From contig NZ_BNBC01000073.1 in assembly GCF_014654675.1 (NCBI RefSeq), positions 1-33,299 on the forward strand: 33,299 nucleotides of DNA, in the 5' to 3' direction. The notes beneath the pieces are model-generated. The model worked only from the letters and a program-made list of their open reading frames with translations, was not told where the DNA came from and searched no databases. Shown piece after piece: positions 32,328-33,299 of the stretch. The DNA comes from Streptomyces spiralis. Lineage in GTDB: Bacteria; Actinomycetota; Actinomycetes; Streptomycetales; Streptomycetaceae. How positions within the stretch are numbered: position 1 is the first letter of the stretch; each line of letters opens with the position of its first letter. Position numbers and translations under genes: made by a program.

Positions 32328-33299
32328 TCAGGAGGATCGCGGCTGTGTGTCGAGGCGACGGAGCCGGTCCCGGATCTCCTCGGCGTCCTGATGGCCGAAC
32401 TCCTCGAAGATCACCAGTGCTCTTCGCCAGCTGGTGCGGGCCGCCTCCCGTTCACCGGCATCCAGGTACGCATCGCCGAGGTGGGCCAGGGTGTGGCCTT
32501 CTCCCCACCGGTTGCCGATGTCCCGGTGCACCGCCAGGGCCTGGTGGTAGTGCTCCATCGCGTCGTCAAGGGCGTGAAGCCGGTGTGCGACCGTGCCCAG
32601 GATGTCGAGCGTCACGCCTTCGACCCAGCGATTGCCACTGGTGCGAAGCACGCTCAGCGCCTCCTCCAGGCAGCTGGTGGCCTCGTCGAACCGCCCGAGT
32701 CGCTGGTATGCGTCACCCAGGTTGGCCAGAGCGATGCCCACCCCCCAGGTACGACCGAGATGGCGGTCCATCGCCAGCGCCTGGCGGAGCCACTCGACGG
32801 CCTTGTCGAGCCGTCCGAATTGCAGATGGACATTGCCCAGATTGCCCACGGTCTGCGAGGTGCCCACAGCGTCCCCGAGTTCGCGGTAGAGGATCAGAAC
32901 CTGCTGGTAGTCGGCGACGGCTTCGTCGTACCGGCCCAGCTCACCCAGAACGTTGGCCCGCTCCTGGATCAGACGGGCCAGGCCTTCGCGGTCGTTGATG
33001 CTGCGGGCGGCTGCGACTCCCGTCTCGGCCGAGTGGAGCCAGTCGTACAGGTGACTGCGGAGGTAGAAGAACCCCCACAGTGCCGCGGGCAGTCGCCAGG
33101 CGATACCCGGGTGGCCGGACGCGGCGGCCCGGTGGACTGCGGAGACGAGATTGGCCCGTTCGGTCTCGCACCACTCCAGGGCCTGGTCGTAGCCCGTGAA
33201 CTCCAGGGGACGGCAATCCGGGGGCAGTGGTTCGAGAGGGACCCTCTTGCGGCCCGGGGTGAGGAACGGGCAGGTGGCGTCCGCGGTGTGCAGGAACCA
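32328..33299 (-). CDS. AfsR-like (NB-ARC/TPR) regulator, C-terminal part, runs off the window
   Basis: The minus-strand frame is open from the window end to the stop at 32328 (324 codons seen). The upstream part has the AfsR/SARP-type end of the NB-ARC module (FTGYDQALEWCETERANLVSAV, WRLPAALWGFFYLRSH). About six tetratricopeptide repeats follow, with the G-N-x-W...LxxLGxxxxxLG pattern (GNRWVEGVTLDILGT, GNRWGEGHTLAHLGD, YDEAVADYQQVLILYRELGD). The ATG at 32867 is internal. AfsR-like proteins are ATP-dependent activators whose TPR end binds partners. The N-terminal DNA-binding and ATPase domains must lie beyond the window. Probably unrelated to the particle genes. Confidence 0.85.
   Translation of the reverse strand, partial: WFLHTADATCPFLTPGRKRVPLEPLPPDCRPLEFTGYDQALEWCETERANLVSAVHRAAASGHPGIAWRLPAALWGFFYLRSHLYDWLHSAETGVAAARSINDREGLARLIQERANVLGELGRYDEAVADYQQVLILYRELGDAVGTSQTVGNLGNVHLQFGRLDKAVEWLRQALAMDRHLGRTWGVGIALANLGDAYQRLGRFDEATSCLEEALSVLRTSGNRWVEGVTLDILGTVAHRLHALDDAMEHYHQALAVHRDIGNRWGEGHTLAHLGDAYLDAGEREAARTSWRRALVIFEEFGHQDAEEIRDRLRRLDTQPRSS

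Noticed and set aside
1..33299. tRNA genes, CRISPR arrays, insertion sequences or integrase/attachment sites
   Set aside because: None seen: no transposase or integrase motifs, no regular spaced repeats, and no cloverleaf-like segment noticed by eye.

Overview
The window is high-GC actinobacterial DNA, most likely from Streptomyces. Coding runs in dense TGATG, ATGA and GTGA overlaps, starts are often GTG, and the regulators belong to families typical of that genus (a large ATP-binding LuxR regulator and an AfsR-like TPR protein). Its core is an extracellular contractile injection system (eCIS, a phage-tail-like particle) of the Streptomyces type, roughly 9.7-28.8 kb.

Left to right: positions 1-726 hold joined gene scraps (ABC permease, Fic-like, TetR C-terminus). 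Next, on the minus strand, come a membrane-anchored M23 peptidase (854-2047), two cargo candidates (2219-3847 and 4121-5173), a decayed reading frame (about 5212-5740) and a 924-residue LAL regulator (5830-8604). A 260-bp divergent region rich in inverted repeats separates the LAL regulator from a NarL/LuxR-type regulator with a degenerate receiver (8864-9532).

The plus-strand particle genes are the tube terminator/cap (DUF4255), AAA+ ATPase, sheath, tube, a zinc-ribbon protein, a 52-residue protein, an 1100-residue Pro/Ala/Ser-rich disordered protein, a second tube-like protein, LysM hub protein, VgrG-like spike, gp25, gp6/J-like and tail-protein-I-like baseplate proteins, and finally a zinc-ribbon/transmembrane/discoidin-like protein that resembles a membrane adaptor. 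A minus-strand Ig-like/transmembrane/ricin-lectin gene interrupts the set between ATPase and sheath. A stand-alone DUF4157 protein follows on the minus strand. No tail-fibre gene or PAAR tip gene is visible. The missing fibre agrees with what is known of Streptomyces particles, which assemble in the cytoplasm.

Right of the particle genes lies a decayed stretch: an FtsX-type permease C-terminus with an apparent internal deletion, then a response regulator, a histidine kinase and a lipoprotein that all carry frameshifts. The window ends inside an AfsR-like TPR protein.

The most interesting signal is a peptide vocabulary shared between candidate cargo and one particle gene. The two cargo candidates and the DUF4157 protein all carry an N-terminal leader of the form (I/L)QRxAGNxAAV. 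VQR-type tripeptides recur in two of these proteins and about fifteen times in the disordered 1100-residue protein encoded among the particle genes. This suggests a loading, docking or processing code. It is an inference from sequence only.
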